In this document: in pieces, positions 52,058 through 60,281 of the stretch
How the letters are laid out: each line of letters begins with the position of its first letter
How positions within the stretch are numbered: the stretch's first letter is position 1
Origin: Novosphingobium panipatense
GTDB lineage: Bacteria > Pseudomonadota > Alphaproteobacteria > Sphingomonadales > Sphingomonadaceae
Assembly (NCBI RefSeq): GCF_002149965.1
Contig: NZ_MSQB01000009.1
Coordinates: 1 to 64,000, forward strand
Direction of reading: 5' to 3'
Length of the DNA stretch: 64,000 nucleotides
Made by a program: the position numbers and the translations under genes
The notes under the pieces: generated by a model
What the model was told of the DNA's origin: nothing
The model's input: only the letters and a program-made list of their open reading frames with translations
Database searches by the model: none

Positions 52058-53239
52058 TTAATCCTCGTGGCTCGCTTCGCCCTTGCCGATCTCGGCCTTG
52101 AGCGTGAAACTTCCGGTGGTGGCGATCTGTTCGTTGCCGGTCAGGCCCGACCGGACGATCACCGTGTCGCCCGACGCATCGCCGAGCTGGACCGGGGTCG
52201 CCTTGAAGCCGGTGGGCGTGCGCACGAACACGACCGACTTGCCCTCGAAACTCTGGACCGCCGTCGTCGGCACGCGGACCGCCCCGCTCCCGCCGCTGCC
52301 CGTGAGCTGCACGGCTGCCGTCACAGGCTCGCCGACCCGCCATTCGCCACCGCGATTGTCGAGGGTGGCGAGCGCAGGCACGAGCCGCGTCTGCGGATCA
52401 AGCGCCGGCGACACGAAGGTCACGCGGGCGGTCGCCTGACGGCCTGCCGCCTTCACCAGCACCGTATTGCCGGGACGCACCCGGCCCGCATCCTCGGGCT
52501 TGAGATTAAGCGCGATCGACACCTGGCTCAGGTTGGCGATGCGATAGAGTTCGGCATCCGCCGCGACCGTTTGTCCCAGCGTCACGGGGCGCGCAATGAT
52601 CTGGCCCGAGATCGGCGCGGCAATGCCGAGCCGGTTGAGCCCGCCGCCGCCGACACCCGCCGCCGAAACCATGCTCTGCGCCTGCGTCAGGGCGATCCGC
52701 GCCTCCGTCGCCGCTGTGCGGGCGGCGATCAGATCCTGTTCAGGGGAGACTCTCTGCGCGAACAGCCGCTGTTCGCGCGCGAGGTTCGAATTAGCGAGCT
52801 GAAGCCGCGCCCGCGCCGCCTCGACCTCGCCCTTGATCTGCGCCGCCTCGCGGCTTTCGATGACCGCAATGGTCTGGCCGCGTCCGACCGATTGGCCGAG
52901 GTTACGGGTGAGCGCGACCACGCGTCCCGCAATTGCGGCCGAGACGACCTGCGTTCCCTGTGGGTCGCCCTCGATGATCGCGGGCAGCTCGATCGTCCCG
53001 GCCCCGCCGATGATCGGCCGTCCGACCTGGACGCCCGCTGTGGCGATCTGGTCGGCACCCAATGTGACGACGCCTTCACCGGCATGACCGCCTTCAGCAC
53101 CGCCCTTTTCCGTGCCCGCTGCCGTCTCATTGGCAGCTGCGCCTTCGGCAGTTGCCTCGTTTCCGCCATCCTTGCCGCCGCAGGCAGCCAAGAGCAGGGC
53201 GAGCGACGCCGCGCCCGCGAGATAAAAGCTCTTCATCAC
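52058..53239 (-). CDS. czcB: CzcB periplasmic adaptor
   Basis: The 393-residue membrane-fusion protein has a lipoprotein-type N-terminus (AASLALLLAACGG), then a low-complexity Gly/Glu/Ala stretch. The barrel-sandwich with hairpin helices runs about 95-200 (EAARARLQLANSNLAREQRL). The beta-barrel includes AGRVRPGNTVLVKAAGRQA and the membrane-proximal domain ends with FTLKAEIGKGEASHED. It links CzcA to CzcC. It overlaps czcC by four bases. Unlike the CusB proteins in this window, it has no CusF extension. Confidence 0.92.
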   Translation of the reverse strand: MMKSFYLAGAASLALLLAACGGKDGGNEATAEGAAANETAAGTEKGGAEGGHAGEGVVTLGADQIATAGVQVGRPIIGGAGTIELPAIIEGDPQGTQVVSAAIAGRVVALTRNLGQSVGRGQTIAVIESREAAQIKGEVEAARARLQLANSNLAREQRLFAQRVSPEQDLIAARTAATEARIALTQAQSMVSAAGVGGGGLNRLGIAAPISGQIIARPVTLGQTVAADAELYRIANLSQVSIALNLKPEDAGRVRPGNTVLVKAAGRQATARVTFVSPALDPQTRLVPALATLDNRGGEWRVGEPVTAAVQLTGSGGSGAVRVPTTAVQSFEGKSVVFVRTPTGFKATPVQLGDASGDTVIVRSGLTGNEQIATTGSFTLKAEIGKGEASHED

Positions 53240-54513
53240 TGATTCCCCCCATTGGGCGCACGAGCGGTCAGTCGCTCCACTTGCGCGCGGGCATTCTGGT
53301 AATTGGCAAGCGCGTCGATCGCGGCGACCCGCGTTTCGGCGAGCGTGCGTTCAGCATCGAGCAATTCGAGCTGGCCGAACTTGCCCTCGCGATAGCCGAT
53401 CCGCGCGATGCGGGCGGCCTCCTGTGCAGCCGCCAGCGCCGGCCCCGACGCCGCACGAGCCGTCGTTGCGGCATTGGCCGCCTGCGCCTGCGCGTCCGTG
53501 ATCGCCTGTTCGATGTCGAGCGCGGTCACGCGGCGCTGCGCATCCGCCTGGGTCCGCTGCGCGGTCGCCTGCGCAATCGCGGCGCGACCATTGTTGAACA
53601 CCGGGATCGGGATCGACACGCTGAACACCGCCGCCATGTCGTTGGTCGCTTCCAGGCGGCGGATCGACGGCCCGACGTTCAGGTCAGGCACGCGATTGGC
53701 GCGCGCGAGCCGCACGCCGGCTTCGGCAATGGAGAAATCCGCGTTGGCTGCCGCCAGCGCGAGTGTGCCGGTCGTGTTGACCGGTGCCAACGGCCCATAG
53801 ACGTTCACATCGGGAAGGCGATCGAGCAGCGTGTCATCGAGCAGGCCGTCGATCGGCCGTCCGATCCGACGCGCCAGATTGGCGCGGGCCGCCTCGGCCA
53901 AGCGAAGCTGCCGCTCCACATTGGCGTCGGCATTGATACGCGCGACATCCGCGCGCTGTTGCTCGAGTGGCGATGCCCGCCCTGCCTGCACGCGAACGCT
54001 CGCGGCCCGCAGCGCATCGCTGGCGATCCGGGCCTGATCGCGGGCTGTCATTACCCGGCGATCGGCCGCGACCGCTTCGACATAGAGCTGCGTTACCTGA
54101 AGCCGGACATCCGCCGCGATGATCGCGGCCTGGATCTCGGCCCGGGACAATTGCGCATTGGCGACCGCGACGCGGGCGCCGCGCTTGCCGCCTAGCTCGA
54201 TCGGGATCGCAAAGCCGACCGTGGTTTCCGCGCTGCGGACCCCCCGATACGGCCCGGAGCCGATGACATTCTCGACTTGGCCTTGAACCACCGGATTGGG
54301 CCGCAAGCCGGCGACTGTGCGACCTGCACGGGCCGCGTCGATTCCAGCTGTCGCCGCTTCCGCAGCAGGGGCCGAACCGCCCGCTGCACTGACCGCTTGG
54401 TCAAGCGTGTAGACCGGCGCATCCTGCGCAACAGGCGCGGACGGTCCGACCTGCGCCTGCGCCATCGTGGCGCAAGACGCTGCGGCCAGCATGGCCGCGA
54501 GGATACGATTCAT
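53236..54513 (-). CDS. czcC: CzcC outer-membrane efflux channel
   Basis: The 425-residue TolC-family protein has a signal peptide ending MAQA-QV. Two repeats of the channel domain begin at VYTLDQAVSAAGGSAPAAEA and NTTGTLALAANADFSIAEAG-like sequence. The segments VVQGQVENVIGSG and SVSIPIPVFNNGRAAI are typical of CzcC. The C-terminal helix runs to ARAQVERLTARAPNGG. It would be the outer-membrane exit for CzcBA. A 60-bp gap separates it from the CzcI-like gene upstream. Confidence 0.9.
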   Translation of the reverse strand: MNRILAAMLAAASCATMAQAQVGPSAPVAQDAPVYTLDQAVSAAGGSAPAAEAATAGIDAARAGRTVAGLRPNPVVQGQVENVIGSGPYRGVRSAETTVGFAIPIELGGKRGARVAVANAQLSRAEIQAAIIAADVRLQVTQLYVEAVAADRRVMTARDQARIASDALRAASVRVQAGRASPLEQQRADVARINADANVERQLRLAEAARANLARRIGRPIDGLLDDTLLDRLPDVNVYGPLAPVNTTGTLALAAANADFSIAEAGVRLARANRVPDLNVGPSIRRLEATNDMAAVFSVSIPIPVFNNGRAAIAQATAQRTQADAQRRVTALDIEQAITDAQAQAANAATTARAASGPALAAAQEAARIARIGYREGKFGQLELLDAERTLAETRVAAIDALANYQNARAQVERLTARAPNGGNQ

Positions 54514-54573
54514 GAAAATAGGACTCCTGACGATGATCGACAGGGGCGCGCCAACGCACGCCCAAATCGGACG

Positions 54574-54903
54574 TCAGGCTTGGGGGGGCCTCAAATGGAC
54601 CATGCCGGTGCGGCCGTCGAGCGACGCAGAGGCGGAGATTGTCGGCTTGGGCACTGTGAGGACGGGGGTATATTCCATCGTCGTGCGCGCAGGCACGCCG
54701 ACGTCGTGTCCGTGACAATAATTGTGATGATGCGGGACATTCTTGTCCGAGTCCGATGGCACCTGATCGATGTCACCGGCGGTATGGACCGTGAACTCAA
54801 CGCCCGCGATGCTTCCCCCCGCCAGATCGGCGGCATGGGCCATGCCGGAGAAGCTGGTCAGGACCAGCATCAGGCATGTCAGGAAAGGCAAAAAGGCTCG
54901 CAC
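54574..54903 (-). CDS. CzcI-like exported His-rich protein
   Basis: The 109-residue protein has a signal peptide ending AHA-AD. Its mature part contains a compact metal-ligand motif HHHNYCHGH at residues 58-66. It sits directly before czcC in the same direction, the position of czcI and related small periplasmic proteins in cobalt-zinc-cadmium operons. CzcI-type proteins are thought to modulate induction. I call it by position and motif; clear sequence identity to CzcI cannot be judged by eye. Confidence 0.6.
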   Translation of the reverse strand: MRAFLPFLTCLMLVLTSFSGMAHAADLAGGSIAGVEFTVHTAGDIDQVPSDSDKNVPHHHNYCHGHDVGVPARTTMEYTPVLTVPKPTISASASLDGRTGMVHLRPPQA

Positions 54904-54943
54904 TAGCTTGCCTCTATCACGGAAGGGTTTTCATGTCATTGCA

Positions 54944-56911
54944 CTAATTCGAACCAAGGGTCACTGAGCCGGAACCCGAGCGGGATCGGTCGCGCCCGTT
55001 CCAGGCGAACCCGACCGCAATGGCGACCGCCATCAGGAGTTGCGCCAGCACCGATTGCCAAGTGGGAAACACGCCGAGCATCGACAGCCGTGGCACGTCC
55101 GCGAGCGGTGCGATGTTGATAAGGCCGGCTTCCTGGAGCGCGGCGACGCCTTTACCCGCCAGCACGACGGTCAGGACCGCCATGAGCCAGGAGCTATAGC
55201 GGAAGAACTGCGCGATCGGCAGCTTGCGACTGTAGCGAAGCATGGCCCAAGCGATCAGGCTGAGCAGTCCAATCGCCGACCCGGCCCCCGCGAGAAGCAT
55301 CCCGTTGTCACCTTGCGCCGAAAGCGCGGCATAGAACAGGATCGTCTCGAAGACCTCGCGATAAACTACGACGAACGCCAGCCCGAACAGGAACCAGCCC
55401 GACCCGCCCGAGAGCGCCCGCGACATCTTCTCGCGAATATAGCGCTGCCACTGATCGGCCTGCGCCTTGCCGTGCATCCAAATCCCGACCGAGAGCAGCA
55501 CGACCGCGGCGAACAGCGAGCCAAACCCTTCCGTCAGCTCCCGGCTCGCACCGCTGATCCCGATCGCATAGGTGGCGACCGCCCAGGTGATCCCGCCCGC
55601 GATGATCGCGCTGACCCAGCCGCCATGCACGTACCGCAGCGCCTCGCCGCGCTCGGCTTTACGCAGGAACGCGATCATGGCGACAACGATGAGCAGGGCT
55701 TCGAGCCCTTCACGCAGCAGGATCGTGAACGCGCCCAGGAACGTGGACGCTTCGGTGGCGGCATCAGGCGCGAGCGCCGCTTCCGCATCGTCGAAAAGGC
55801 CGCCCAGTACTGCGACCTTCTCCGCGAGATCATCGGGCGACGCGCCCCGGTCGATCGAGGCGCGGAACTCCCCCATCGCGCCCTCGATTCGACCCATCAG
55901 CGTCGCGTCGCGCGCGGTGAGTGTTGGCTCGATCGGCTCGAACCCATCGAGATAGGCCGACAGCGCCAGCTCTTTCGCCATGCGCGCATCGCCGCGCCGC
56001 GCAGCCGCCACGCTTTCGGCGAGTTTGGCGCGGGCGACCGCGAGCGAGCCGGGAGCCTGTTGTATCACCTGTTCGGGATGACGACGCAGGAACGCGAGCA
56101 CTGGGTCAGCCTTGGCGTCGCCGATCGCCGCGCCGAGCGCGGCCGGGGTGAGCGCGACCAGGGTTTTCAGGTCCGGAATGCGCCGGCGAAGGGTCGGGTC
56201 GGATTTCCAAAGCCGCTCGCCTTCGCGCGCCTGCGCATCCGTGAAGGCGAAGCTCCCAGCTCGGAATGCTAACGCCCAGCGCTGATCGTTGGGCAGATCG
56301 GCGAAGCTCTGCATCGCGGTCCCGTCGATGCCTTGCGTCACCACCTGATAGAGCGCGAACACGCTGCGCTGGCGCGCGCGCTCGGCATCGGTGAAAGCAA
56401 TCGGGGGCGTAGCGAGCTTGGCGGCGTCAGGGCCACGGCCGTTGCCCGTCATCCCGTGGCAGGACGCGCAGGATTGTCGGAACAGTGCATCGCTGGAGAC
56501 GAGGTTCGGAGCCTTATCGGGCGCGAGCGGCACCGGGTAGGCGCGCAACAGATCGGCCGCGAGCCCGTGCGCCAATGTTGCCACCTGTTCAGTCGGTCCC
56601 TTTTCCGCGATCACCGCCTGGAGGTTGGCAGCCCGCTGGATGAGGGCTTGACGCTCCGGCTTCGCCGGCAGGCCCTGAAGCCGTGTCGAGACCGACGCGG
56701 CGAACTCCGTCATCTCGGCATATTCCGACGTGCTCTTGATCCGACCGTTGGCGACCGCGCCGCCATAATCGACGGCCATATAGTCGAGCAGCCGCCATGC
56801 GGTTTGCACGTCGCCGGGTTCGGCGATTGCCGCAGCAGGGATCAGCAGCGCCGCGAGCGCGGAGAGCAGCCGCAACGAGAGCATTGCCCGGATCAACGCG
56901 AGCAGACGCAC
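54944..56911 (-). CDS. FTR1-family iron permease fused to a cytochrome c domain
   Basis: The 655-residue protein uses GTG at 56911, overlapping the CDF stop by one base; ATG at 56884 is an alternative that starts just before the signal peptide. The exported N-terminal half has a haem site CASCH at 148-152 and a c-type cytochrome pattern (CHGMTGNGRGPDAA). The C-terminal half is a seven-helix FTR1 permease with REGLEALLIV and REVFETILFY, the REXXE-type iron motifs. Such fusions could oxidise Fe(II) at the haem during import. The final tail is short and Ser/Gly-rich. It is unusual in a metal-efflux operon. Confidence 0.88.
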   Translation of the reverse strand: MRLLALIRAMLSLRLLSALAALLIPAAAIAEPGDVQTAWRLLDYMAVDYGGAVANGRIKSTSEYAEMTEFAASVSTRLQGLPAKPERQALIQRAANLQAVIAEKGPTEQVATLAHGLAADLLRAYPVPLAPDKAPNLVSSDALFRQSCASCHGMTGNGRGPDAAKLATPPIAFTDAERARQRSVFALYQVVTQGIDGTAMQSFADLPNDQRWALAFRAGSFAFTDAQAREGERLWKSDPTLRRRIPDLKTLVALTPAALGAAIGDAKADPVLAFLRRHPEQVIQQAPGSLAVARAKLAESVAAARRGDARMAKELALSAYLDGFEPIEPTLTARDATLMGRIEGAMGEFRASIDRGASPDDLAEKVAVLGGLFDDAEAALAPDAATEASTFLGAFTILLREGLEALLIVVAMIAFLRKAERGEALRYVHGGWVSAIIAGGITWAVATYAIGISGASRELTEGFGSLFAAVVLLSVGIWMHGKAQADQWQRYIREKMSRALSGGSGWFLFGLAFVVVYREVFETILFYAALSAQGDNGMLLAGAGSAIGLLSLIAWAMLRYSRKLPIAQFFRYSSWLMAVLTVVLAGKGVAALQEAGLINIAPLADVPRLSMLGVFPTWQSVLAQLLMAVAIAVGFAWNGRDRSRSGSGSVTLGSN

Positions 56912-57537
56912 TACCGCTCTCCCAATTCGCGCCGAGCGCCAGTGACGATTTCATAAGCGGAGTGGAGGAACAGGAGGGCGATGAGGCCGGCGACGGCGAG
57001 GTCCGGCCAGGCGCTTCCTGTCCACGCCACCAGACCGGCCGCGGCGATCACCGCCACGTTGGCGAGCGCGTCGTTGCGGCTGAACAGCCAGATCGCGCGA
57101 ACATTGGCGTCCCCTTCCCGGAAACGCGCAAGCACCAAGGCGGACACGACATTGATCGCGAGCGCGACAACGCCGATTGTGCCCATCAGTTCGGCATCGG
57201 GCGCGGTTGCGTTCAGGGCGCGCCAAATCGCGAAACCGATTACGCCCACGCCAAGCGCACCGAGAAACAACCCCTGCGTCAGCGCGACCTTTGCCCTCGC
57301 CCGTGCGGACCAGGCAAGCGCGAGAAGACCGATAAGGCTGATCGACCCGTCCCCGAGAAAATCGAGGGAATCCGCTTTCAGCGCTTGGCTATCGGCGATG
57401 AACCCGCCGAACAGCTCGGCGACTCCGAAGCCGAGGTTGAGCACCACGACGGTCAGCAGCGCACGGCGATAGGCCGGATCGGTTTGCGCGCGCGCGGGCT
57501 CCCCGTGGCACCCGCAGCTTTCGGTAGAAGCATTCAT
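56911..57537 (-). CDS. CDF transporter, first gene of the czc operon
   Basis: The 208-residue protein starts at 57537 (MNASTESCGCHGEPARAQ); the Cys-x-Cys-His start is a possible metal hook. Six helices follow, with ALKADSLDFLGDGSISLIG (helix 2) and WLFSRNDALANVAVIAAAG (helix 5) carrying the Asp/Asn metal site of cation diffusion facilitators. The C-terminal cytoplasmic domain is nearly absent, as in the CDF at 46137. It lies directly under the MerR-type promoter and is divergent from merR, the classic arrangement for a Zn/Cd/Co exporter and its sensor. Confidence 0.86.
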   Translation of the reverse strand: MNASTESCGCHGEPARAQTDPAYRRALLTVVVLNLGFGVAELFGGFIADSQALKADSLDFLGDGSISLIGLLALAWSARARAKVALTQGLFLGALGVGVIGFAIWRALNATAPDAELMGTIGVVALAINVVSALVLARFREGDANVRAIWLFSRNDALANVAVIAAAGLVAWTGSAWPDLAVAGLIALLFLHSAYEIVTGARRELGER

Positions 57538-57544
57538 GCGGCCT

Positions 57545-57575
57545 TCCTTACCACCTCCAGTCGCTGTAGAAGCAA
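57545..57575 (-). promoter_or_regulatory. MerR-type promoter/operator of the czc operon
   Basis: On the minus strand TTGCTT (57570-57575) and TAAGGA (57545-57550) are separated by 19 bp. The spacer holds the dyad CTCCAG-TCG-CTGTAG (57555-57569, plus-strand reading; one mismatched position pair). An over-long spacer with a central dyad is the form activated by MerR-type Zn/Cd/Pb/Co sensors. It points at the CDF gene at 57537, and merR starts 38 bp away on the other strand. Confidence 0.75.
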
Positions 57576-57612
57576 GCGAAATGTGCGACACGTTCGCATA
57601 AGCAAGGATGGC

Positions 57613-58032
57613 ATGATGAAGCCGGTGATGATTGGGCAGCTCGCCAGCGAGACCTCGACGAAGGTGACGACGATCCGCTTTTATGAGTCGATCGGGTTGC
57701 TCCGATCCGCCCCTCGCACGGCGTCGGGTCGCAGAACCTACGATGCCAGTGACATTGAGCGTTTGCACTTCATCCGCAACGGTCGCCGGCTTGGCTTCTC
57801 CGTCGACGAGATCCGTTCGTTGATGGGGCTGGCGCAGAACCCGGACCAGGATTGTGGTGCCGCCTCAGCTATCGCTGCTCAGCACCTCAAGGATGTGGAG
57901 GAGAGACTGGCGCAACTCGCGGTGTTGCGGGATGAGTTGGCAATGCTCAGCCAGAGCTGCACCAAGGCGCGCATGGCCGATTGTCGGATCATGAAGGCGA
58001 TCGGCAAAGGCCACCCTCAAGCCGATCAATAA
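57613..58032 (+). CDS. MerR-family regulator of the czc operon (ZntR/CadR-like)
   Basis: The 139-residue regulator starts at 57613 or 57616. The winged helix is MIGQLASETSTKVTTIRFYE with wing RTASGRRTYDASDIERLHFIRN. A dimerisation helix follows (HLKDVEERLAQLAVLRDELAML) and then a metal loop with Cys in SQSCTKARMADCRIM; a third Cys occurs at PDQDCGAAS, before the long helix, the position used by divalent-metal sensors of the ZntR/CadR/PbrR type. It diverges from the CDF gene across the dyad promoter. Its end overlaps the convergent protease gene by seven bases. Confidence 0.88.
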   Translation: MMKPVMIGQLASETSTKVTTIRFYESIGLLRSAPRTASGRRTYDASDIERLHFIRNGRRLGFSVDEIRSLMGLAQNPDQDCGAASAIAAQHLKDVEERLAQLAVLRDELAMLSQSCTKARMADCRIMKAIGKGHPQADQ

Positions 58033-59228
58033 TAATCGGCCAGCCTGAGCTCGCGCACATCACCCGAGGCCATCGTCAGCTTTACGAGGGTGCCAGCAGG
58101 CCGGGAGCGCACTTGCCAGAGCTCCCCACGCGTATAGTTCGCATCGATCGAATGGCCGTTCACCGCCACGATCCGGTCGCCGACCGCCCAGCCAGCCTTT
58201 TCCGCGGGACTGTTCGCCGCCACATGAACAACGGTGAGCGCCGTTGGTGAGGCTGCGAGGCCAAGGCCGCTACGGTCCTTCAGCATCGGCAGGCGACGAC
58301 GAGGACCGAGTGGCCGGAGCCACACGAATCCGGCGGTCACGTCGAACACCACGTCGAATTGAGCGATCAGCGGTAGGCCGACATTGCCAACCGTGCTGGT
58401 GGAGAGCCAAGCTCTCATCCCGAGTGTGGGGACGTTCGAGACGCCAAGCCCTTCGATGTTGATGTTCTGGATCGTGAAAGCATCGTTGATACGCACACCA
58501 TCGACGCCGCCGATCGCCGCGGTCGAGACGAGCTTCCCGTTCAACAGCCCTTGATCGCGGGCATAGGCCGACGAGAGCATCAGCGCGGCCGAGCTGCCAA
58601 GATCGATCATCAAGGGCACGGGAGGCAAACCCGAGACGGAAGCTCGAATGAACAGCTCCTGCTTGGCACCGCGCCCGAGCGCGACAGCGCGCCAGTCGGG
58701 ACCGGCGAGAAACGTGCCTGACTTGACGACCGCCATACGCCTTTTCGCGAAATCGAGCGCGATGCAGCTACCCGTGAACATATCGGCACCGAGGAGGATA
58801 TCGATCGGTCGTCCGAAGGCCGCCGACACTGAACTCAGATCACCAACGACGGCAAAGGGTAAGCGACGGGTTTCGCGGGCGAGCTGTACGTCGATGTCGC
58901 GGACCAGCAGCACCGGGGCCTTGGCGCTCAGCCCGCTAATCATGCGCCGCTCACCATCGTTCAAGCCGAGCTTCGCCGCGAGCGCCGTGCTCATGATCGA
59001 CGCGCCGCTGCCACTGTCGAGCACCGCCCGCACCGGCACTCCGCGCACTTGTGCCGAAACAAGGAGGGTATCACCCGTGCCGACTTCCAGCGGCTCCCAT
59101 TCGAGGTGAGCCGCACCGAAGTTCCACGAGCCCGCAGACCGGGAAGTCTGTCGCGCGAGCGTTGGAGAACCGAGCACCAAGCCGGTTCCACAGGCCACCA
59201 GCCGCGCCACTAATGAGCGTCGAGACAT
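58026..59228 (-). CDS. Exported retropepsin-like aspartic protease with PDZ domain
   Basis: The protein has 400 residues from the ATG at 59228. An export signal with twin arginines (MSRRSLVARLVACGTGLVLG) is followed by two aspartic-protease half-domains. The first active-site motif is DSGSGASIM (71-79). The second is replaced by DLGSSAALM, so one of the two Asp-[ST]-Gly elements is altered. The C-terminal PDZ domain (about 325-400: SGLGLAASPTALTVVHVA…GWAVGDRIVAVNGHSI) binds substrate tails. It lies convergent to merR outside the operon. Substrate unknown; similar proteins are scattered in alphaproteobacteria. Confidence 0.8.
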   Translation of the reverse strand: MSRRSLVARLVACGTGLVLGSPTLARQTSRSAGSWNFGAAHLEWEPLEVGTGDTLLVSAQVRGVPVRAVLDSGSGASIMSTALAAKLGLNDGERRMISGLSAKAPVLLVRDIDVQLARETRRLPFAVVGDLSSVSAAFGRPIDILLGADMFTGSCIALDFAKRRMAVVKSGTFLAGPDWRAVALGRGAKQELFIRASVSGLPPVPLMIDLGSSAALMLSSAYARDQGLLNGKLVSTAAIGGVDGVRINDAFTIQNINIEGLGVSNVPTLGMRAWLSTSTVGNVGLPLIAQFDVVFDVTAGFVWLRPLGPRRRLPMLKDRSGLGLAASPTALTVVHVAANSPAEKAGWAVGDRIVAVNGHSIDANYTRGELWQVRSRPAGTLVKLTMASGDVRELRLADYY

Positions 59229-59459
59229 ACCGATTGCTTCAACACGGGCCGTCAAAAAGCCACCTCCAGCCCCCCGTCCGCAGGAGAGCAAATTGCGGTT
59301 ACATGCTCCAGCCACTGGAGGAGCAAGTGCTTTTGGTGCGCCCGAAAATCCTCAGAAGCGCTTGGAGAACTTTAGATGAAGGATGGTGCAGACCGCTTAG
59401 ATGCCTTCCCGATAACGAACGGTTCCGGGGGACGCTGGGCCGATCGGGACCGCGAACGG

Positions 59460-59506
59460 TGTAAACGCTCGCGCTAAGTGGCGGCATTCTGATCGCGCTA
59501 TTTGTC
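59460..59506 (+). repeat. Left terminal inverted repeat of the transposon
   Basis: This 47-bp repeat begins TGTAAACGCTCGCGCTAAGT and is matched by the reverse complement of 62486-62532 with only two differences (positions 19 and 27 from the end). Such long ends probably hold more than one transposase binding site. The resolvase stop codon lies 11 bp inside. Confidence 0.9.
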
Positions 59507-59517
59507 GGCGAGCGTCG

Positions 59518-60090
59518 CTACGCGGCTACCGGCTTGGTCTCGGCCGATCGCACATAGGCGTAGAGTTTTGGCTTGGAGATGCCGAGCATCGAGCAAATCT
59601 TGGCGATCGGCATCGTGTTCTCGTGGTAGAGCCTGACGGGCAGGTCGCGCTTGTCCTTGCCGAGTGCGGCCGGCCGGCCACCCTTCTTGCCGCGAGCGCG
59701 GGCTGCGGTGAGACCGGCCTGGGTCCGCTCGCGGATCAGGTTGCGCTCGAACTCCGCCAATGCCCCGAACAGGTGGAAGGTAAGCTTGCCCGACGTGGTG
59801 GTCGTGTCGATCGCCTCGTGCAGGCTCAGCAGCCCGACCTTTTCCTCGTCGAGGTAGGTCATCCATCCGATCAGATCACGGAGCGAGCGGCCGAGCCTGT
59901 CGAGGCGCCAGACCACCAGTGTGTCGCCGGCGCGAAGCAGCTCCTTCACCTTTTCCAATCCAGGGCGAGCGGCAGTCGCCCCGGAGGCCTTGTCGGTGAT
60001 GACCTTCTCGCAGCCGGCAGCCTTCAGCGCATCACGCTGGAGGTCCAGGTTCTGCTCGGCGGTCGATACGCGGGCGTAACCGATTTTCAT
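59518..60090 (-). CDS. tniR: Serine resolvase of the Tn552-like transposon
   Basis: The 190-residue recombinase has catalytic Ser in GYARVSTAEQNLDLQRD, the LVVWRLDRLGRSLRDLI motif, the helix EFERNLIRERTQAGL and the C-terminal helix-turn-helix MPIAKICSMLGISKPKLYAY. It should resolve cointegrates at a res site in the 110-190 bp before the transposase gene, where an inverted repeat GCGCCC/GGGCGC is seen near 60107-60123. It is distinct from the resolvases at 32847 and 35447. Transcription is opposite to the transposase. Confidence 0.9.
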   Translation of the reverse strand: MKIGYARVSTAEQNLDLQRDALKAAGCEKVITDKASGATAARPGLEKVKELLRAGDTLVVWRLDRLGRSLRDLIGWMTYLDEEKVGLLSLHEAIDTTTTSGKLTFHLFGALAEFERNLIRERTQAGLTAARARGKKGGRPAALGKDKRDLPVRLYHENTMPIAKICSMLGISKPKLYAYVRSAETKPVAA

Positions 60091-60281
60091 GCGTAGGGCC
60101 GGTGGCGCCCCGATCGGGCGCGGTTTGGGAAGAAAGTCGTCATCGGCAGGTCTATGTTGCCCTAGTTTTCTTTACCGGGTAGATTTACGTCGAACAGGCC
60201 GGTTTGGCAACGCGAGCGGACTCGCATGGCGATGGGCAGGCAAATCTCCGTTTTCCTTACCTGCGACACGGACCGTCGGCG

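Noticed and set aside
55040..56272. A 410-codon plus-strand frame opposite the FTR1 gene
   Set aside because: Shadow of the FTR1-cytochrome gene, which has the REGLE, REVFE and CASCH motifs.
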